From contig CAZAFU010000064.1 in assembly GCA_964484475.1 (NCBI GenBank), forward strand, positions 1 through 15,795: a stretch of DNA of 15,795 nt, read 5' to 3'. Origin of the DNA: Parvularcula sp964484475. Lineage in GTDB: Bacteria; Pseudomonadota; Alphaproteobacteria; Caulobacterales; Parvularculaceae. Position numbers and translations under genes: made by a program. The notes beneath the pieces were generated by a model. That model ran no database searches. It was given only the letters and a program-made list of their open reading frames with translations, and was not told where the DNA came from. Shown here one piece after another: positions 12,967 to 15,795 of this stretch (the stretch's first letter is position 1; every line of letters starts with the position of its first letter).

Positions 12967-13569
12967 ATGCGGCGCTTCATGGCGGGCGCCGCCTCGGCGC
13001 TCGTCATGGGCGGCAGCGTTCTCGCCGCCGCTCCTACGGACGTTGCGGAAGCAGCGGGCGTGGAGAGCGAAGGCGGTCTGCCGCAGCTCAACAGCGAGAC
13101 CTACGCCAGTCAGATCTTCTGGCTGCTGATCGCGTTCCTCCTGCTATACCTGCTGATGTCGCGGATCTTCCTTCCGCGCCTCGGCGGGGTGATCGAGGAG
13201 CGTCGTCAGCGGATCGCGGACGATTACGACAAGGCCGCCGAGTTCAAGCGTCAGGCCGAAGAGGCGGAAGCCAGCTACAAGCAGGCTCTCGCCGACGCCC
13301 GGGCGCGCGCTTCGCGGATCGCGCAGGAAACCCGCGACCAGATCGACGAAGAGATCAAGGGGATGCAGCTCGAGACCGACAAGAAGCTCGAGGCTGATAT
13401 CGAGGCGGCGGAGGCCCGCATCGCGGAAACCACGGCGAAGGCCGAAGCGACTGTCCGCGAGGCGGCCCGGGCCACCACCCGGGAGATCGTCGTCGCCCTG
13501 ATCGACGAAACGCCGAGCGACGAGGCCATCGACGCCGCGCTCCGCCACGCCGAAGGAGGCCGGACATGA
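12967..13569 (+). CDS. atpX: ATP synthase F0 subunit b'
   Basis: Peripheral-stalk subunit that, paired with b, holds F1 against F0. A single membrane helix (about 48-66, QIFWLLIAFLLLYLLMSRIF) follows a roughly 45-residue leader-like N-terminal extension. A long charged coiled coil from about 76 to 185 follows. GLPQLNSETYASQIFWL fits the b' subunits of alphaproteobacteria and cyanobacteria, as does its place right after atpE. ATG 12967 is the second base after the gap; an earlier start inside the Ns or ATG 12979 cannot be excluded. The stop overlaps the b gene by ATGA. Also called atpF' or atpF2. Confidence 0.9.
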   Translation: MRRFMAGAASALVMGGSVLAAAPTDVAEAAGVESEGGLPQLNSETYASQIFWLLIAFLLLYLLMSRIFLPRLGGVIEERRQRIADDYDKAAEFKRQAEEAEASYKQALADARARASRIAQETRDQIDEEIKGMQLETDKKLEADIEAAEARIAETTAKAEATVREAARATTREIVVALIDETPSDEAIDAALRHAEGGRT

Positions 13570-14150
13570 TGTTCGCCATCCAGGACGAGTACGGCCGGGA
13601 GGCCGTCCAGGAAGGTTATGTCGAAGTTCCGGCAGAGGAGTATCACGGGGACGATCACGGCTCGATCCTCGAGGATACCAATCTGTGGGTTCTCGTCGGC
13701 TTCGTCATCGTCATCCTCGTCTTCGCCAGTCAGGGCGTGGGCAAGAAACTCGGCGGCTTCCTCACGAGCCGGGCGAGCCTGATCCAGAACCAGCTCGATG
13801 AGGCCCGCAGCCTCCGCGAGGACGCGCAGCGCATTCTGGCCGACTACCAGAAGCGCCAGCGGGAGGCGGAGACCGAAGCCGAAGAGATCATCGCCCAGGC
13901 TAAAGCCGACGCGAAGGCCATGTCGGCCGAAGCCCGGCAGAAGATCGATGACCAGACCCATCGTCGCACCAAGGCGGCGCAGGACCGGATCGCCCGTGCC
14001 GAAGCGCAGGCCGTCGCGGCCGTCAGGGCGCAGACAGCCGACCTCGCCGTCGAGGCGGCACGGGACATCATCAAGGCCAGGACCGATGGCGCGGCCCAGC
14101 GCTCGCTTCTCGATCGTTCGATCGGCAACATTCGCGGCAAGCTGAACTGA
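13566..14150 (+). CDS. atpF: ATP synthase F0 subunit b
   Basis: A 194-aa peripheral-stalk partner of b'. One membrane helix at about 39-56 (NLWVLVGFVIVILVFASQ) is followed by a charged coiled coil to about 170 (ARSLREDAQRILADYQKRQR and onward). An acidic N-terminal stretch (EVPAEEYHGDDHGSILED) precedes the helix. It starts in the b' stop codon (ATGA), ensuring balanced synthesis of the pair; a second ATG follows immediately at 13569. It is the last F0 gene. The F1 genes are not in the window, in line with the separate F0 and F1 operons of alphaproteobacteria. Confidence 0.93.
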   Translation: MMFAIQDEYGREAVQEGYVEVPAEEYHGDDHGSILEDTNLWVLVGFVIVILVFASQGVGKKLGGFLTSRASLIQNQLDEARSLREDAQRILADYQKRQREAETEAEEIIAQAKADAKAMSAEARQKIDDQTHRRTKAAQDRIARAEAQAVAAVRAQTADLAVEAARDIIKARTDGAAQRSLLDRSIGNIRGKLN

Positions 14151-14182
14151 CCGCACTGCAACCGTTGCGAACTCGCGACAGC

Positions 14183-14218
14183 TCCTCTCTGTTCCTTCCC
14201 GAACAGAGAGGATTTTTT
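14183..14218 (+). terminator. Terminator-like hairpin overlapping the next gene's ribosome-binding site
   Basis: A perfect 12-bp stem (TCCTCTCTGTTC at 14183-14194, GAACAGAGAGGA at 14201-14212) with a 6-base loop, followed by six Ts (14213-14218). It is a textbook intrinsic terminator 32 bases after atpF. Its 3' arm is also the AGAGAGG ribosome-binding site of the lipoprotein gene, whose ATG follows the last T directly. Confidence 0.87.
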
Positions 14219-14740
14219 ATGGCCATCGCCCGCTTCGTACTTCCTGCCATCCTGTCCCTGAGCATGGCTTCCTGCTCGAGCATGCCGTTCGGTGGCGAGG
14301 AGACCTTCGCCGACCGTCTCGACGATATTTCAGACAGTTACCGCGACGGTCAGAAAGACATCCGCAAGGGCCGCGACCTGGTCGAGGACGGACGTGCGGA
14401 CCTGCAAAAGCAGCGTGAACGCCGTCAGCGTGAGCTCGCCGGTCTCAGCAAGGCCGAGCAGGACGTGCGCCTGACCCGCGAAGAAATCACCCGCGTCTCC
14501 GCAAGCGGCGGCAAGCCCGAGACGCTCGAAGAACTCGGAGACCGTATCCGCAAAAGCGAGAAAAGGGCCAACGAACACCGCGAAGAGGCGCAGGACGCAG
14601 CGGACGACATCCGCGACGCCGAACGCAAGATCGCCCGGGGGGAGCGCATGATCGAAGAAGGTGAGGAGAAAGTCGCCGAGGCCCGCCGCCGCTATTACGA
14701 CGATACCGGGCGTGACATCGACGAGCTGGCGAGCCGCTAG
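14219..14740 (+). CDS. Coiled-coil lipoprotein of unknown function
   Basis: A 173-aa protein that I do not recognise. MAIARFVLPAILSLSMASC ends in a lipobox-like MASC (Cys19), so it should be lipidated in the cell envelope. The mature part is extremely charged and predicted to be almost all coiled coil, with repeated ERR, ERK, RKSEKR and EAQDAADDIRD patterns and no visible catalytic motif. It ends in DIDELASR. AGAGAGGA with a 6-base T spacer precedes ATG 14219. A TTG at 14165 would read through the terminator hairpin and is unlikely. Transcription must either pass the terminator or start inside it. Its stop interlocks with that of the convergent BCCT gene in CTAG. Confidence 0.75.
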   Translation: MAIARFVLPAILSLSMASCSSMPFGGEETFADRLDDISDSYRDGQKDIRKGRDLVEDGRADLQKQRERRQRELAGLSKAEQDVRLTREEITRVSASGGKPETLEELGDRIRKSEKRANEHREEAQDAADDIRDAERKIARGERMIEEGEEKVAEARRRYYDDTGRDIDELASR

Positions 14741-15795
14741 TCCCTGTTTGCGGCTCGGGGGCGGGCCTGCCAGAGGGTGACCGCCCCCTGCGCCGCGAGG
14801 AGAAAGGTCATCGGCAGGGCCCCGGCCACTGCCATGGCCCTCGTGACCGTCTGGCCGCCCTCGGAGATGATGGCCGCCGCGGTCAGGAGAGCGAGGACGC
14901 CTCCCCAGAGCAGCCGCGGTGCAACCGCCGGTTCGCTCTCGCCGCCGGACAGCATCGCCAGGACATAGGCGCCGCTGTCCGCGCTGGTGACCAGGAACAC
15001 CGCCACCAGCAACAGGGTCAACACGCTCGAAATTGCCGGTAGCGGCAGTTCAGCAAGAAGGGCGTAGGTGGCCTGAGGTGCCGTATCGAAGCTGTCGACG
15101 CCGAAGTCGACGCCGCCCTGAGCCAGCTCGAACGCCGCACCCGCAAAGATGGAAAACCACAGGAGCGTCGCGACCGAAGGCATGAGCACTGCCATGGCGA
15201 GGAAGCTCCTCACCGTGCGTCCCCGGCTGATTCTCGCAAGGAAGACCCCGACAAACGGCGTCCAAGCCACCCACCAGAGAAAATAGGTCAGCGACCAGTC
15301 CCGGGTCCATTCCCGCGGTGCGCCCTCAGGCCTGAGTTCGACGGAAAGGGCGGGAATCTGCCTCAGATACCCGGCGGCGCTCTGCCAGAGAGCTTCGCCT
15401 ATGGCGCCGAGCGGGACCATCGCGATGACGAAGAGCGCCAAAAGCCCCGCCAGGGTCAGGTTGACGTTCGAAAGAACGGCGATACCCCGCTTCAGCCCCA
15501 AGGCCGCGGAGGCGAGAAACGCAGCGGACACCACGAAGAGGATCGCGAGCTGCCGCCCGAGGTCGGGTTCGACAGAGCCAACGCCCACGACCCCGAGCCC
15601 CGCCCCCATCTGGAAGACTCCCTGCCCCAGCGAGGCAACGATTCCGAACAGGACCGCCACCAAGGCGACGATGTCCACCGCCCGCCGGACCGGGCGCGCC
15701 GAGCCTGCGAAGGGGCCGCTGGGCATGAGGTCGTGGCTTCGCGTAGCCGCCAGACCGATGGCCACCGCCGCAACGCCGTAGATGGCCCAGGCATG
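14737..15795 (-). CDS. BCCT-family transporter, 5' end outside window
   Basis: The C-terminal 352 codons of a betaine/carnitine/choline transporter, a multi-helix inner-membrane protein that takes up trimethylammonium compounds or related osmolytes. Visible marks are HAWAIYG at the truncated edge, the Trp-box region WWVAWTPFVGVFLARISRGR, and FLVTSADSGAYVLAMLSGG. The frame has no stop at the window edge, so the missing N-terminal third lies beyond 15795; an internal GTG at 15765 is not the start. It could be a choline, betaine or DMSP carrier, which sequence alone does not settle. The C-terminus is short (QARPRAANRD), without the long regulatory tail of BetP-like osmosensors. Confidence 0.9.
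   Translation of the reverse strand, partial: HAWAIYGVAAVAIGLAATRSHDLMPSGPFAGSARPVRRAVDIVALVAVLFGIVASLGQGVFQMGAGLGVVGVGSVEPDLGRQLAILFVVSAAFLASAALGLKRGIAVLSNVNLTLAGLLALFVIAMVPLGAIGEALWQSAAGYLRQIPALSVELRPEGAPREWTRDWSLTYFLWWVAWTPFVGVFLARISRGRTVRSFLAMAVLMPSVATLLWFSIFAGAAFELAQGGVDFGVDSFDTAPQATYALLAELPLPAISSVLTLLLVAVFLVTSADSGAYVLAMLSGGESEPAVAPRLLWGGVLALLTAAAIISEGGQTVTRAMAVAGALPMTFLLAAQGAVTLWQARPRAANRD

Noticed and set aside
12790..13569. A continuous frame joining atpE and the b' gene, suggesting a fusion protein.
   Set aside because: The frame is open only because Ns translate as unknown; the two parts are separate subunits and the N count is arbitrary.
14165..14218. TTG start giving an 18-residue extension of the lipoprotein.
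   Set aside because: It would run through the terminator hairpin and spoil the lipoprotein signal peptide at the N-terminus.
1..15795. Search for CRISPR repeats, IS ends, tRNA, rRNA, toxin-antitoxin or phage genes.
   Set aside because: No regularly spaced repeats, transposase motifs, RNA gene signatures or defence-type clusters were seen; the genes are mainly core metabolic and envelope functions.

Overview
The window is about 15.8 kb of dense, GC-rich bacterial chromosome, most likely from an alphaproteobacterium. The evidence is a split ATP synthase locus carrying only F0 genes (atpI-atpB-atpE-b'-b), a DUF2093 protein, a TIGR02301-type protein, and a D-3-hydroxybutyrate dehydrogenase of the polyhydroxybutyrate-using type. 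I cannot name the family or genus. A run of 73 Ns inside atpE shows that this is a scaffolded draft assembly. I see no mobile element, CRISPR array, rRNA or tRNA. No stretch over 300 bases lacks a gene; the longest gaps are about 120 to 145 bases.

Left part (1-6147). The C-terminal tail of a PrkA/YeaG kinase ends before an intrinsic terminator. Formyltetrahydrofolate deformylase (purU) follows on the plus strand. It runs tail to tail, with a 32-base overlap, into a minus-strand pair: inorganic pyrophosphatase (ppa) followed by a sterol-desaturase-type hydroxylase. Divergent from ppa is a glutaminase with the full metazoan GLS-like layout of N-terminal EF-hand-like domain, catalytic domain and ankyrin tail. 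Next come bdhA and a patatin-like hydrolase only two bases apart, which points to ketone body/PHB and lipid-ester metabolism.

Middle part (6148-11467). A minus-strand pair encodes a SRAP-domain protein and a secreted protein of unknown function, joined by an ATGA overlap. Divergent from it, with only 19 bases between starts, a Nudix hydrolase and a TIGR02301-like exported protein are also joined by an ATGA overlap. An unknown membrane protein with its own candidate promoter follows. It overlaps the end of a minus-strand operon that reads DUF2093 protein, M23 lipoprotein peptidase, dihydroorotase-family amidohydrolase.

Right part (11468-15795). A 145-base divergent intergenic region with a 26-bp dyad leads into the F0 operon. 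The operon ends at a strong hairpin plus T-tract. The 3' arm of that hairpin is also the ribosome-binding site of the next gene, a coiled-coil lipoprotein of unknown function. A 5'-truncated BCCT transporter on the minus strand closes the window, its stop codon interlocked with that of the lipoprotein in a shared CTAG.

Most of the window is core metabolism and I do not see a multi-gene novel defence or mobile system. The best leads are: a SRAP protein that has lost the catalytic Cys2 while keeping the other active-site residues; a bacterial enzyme matching the human GLS active site without gaps but lacking the inhibitor-pocket aromatics; a terminator that doubles as a sequestered ribosome-binding site; a hairpin that buries the start of the desaturase; and a dihydroorotase-like enzyme with Gln in place of a metal-binding His.
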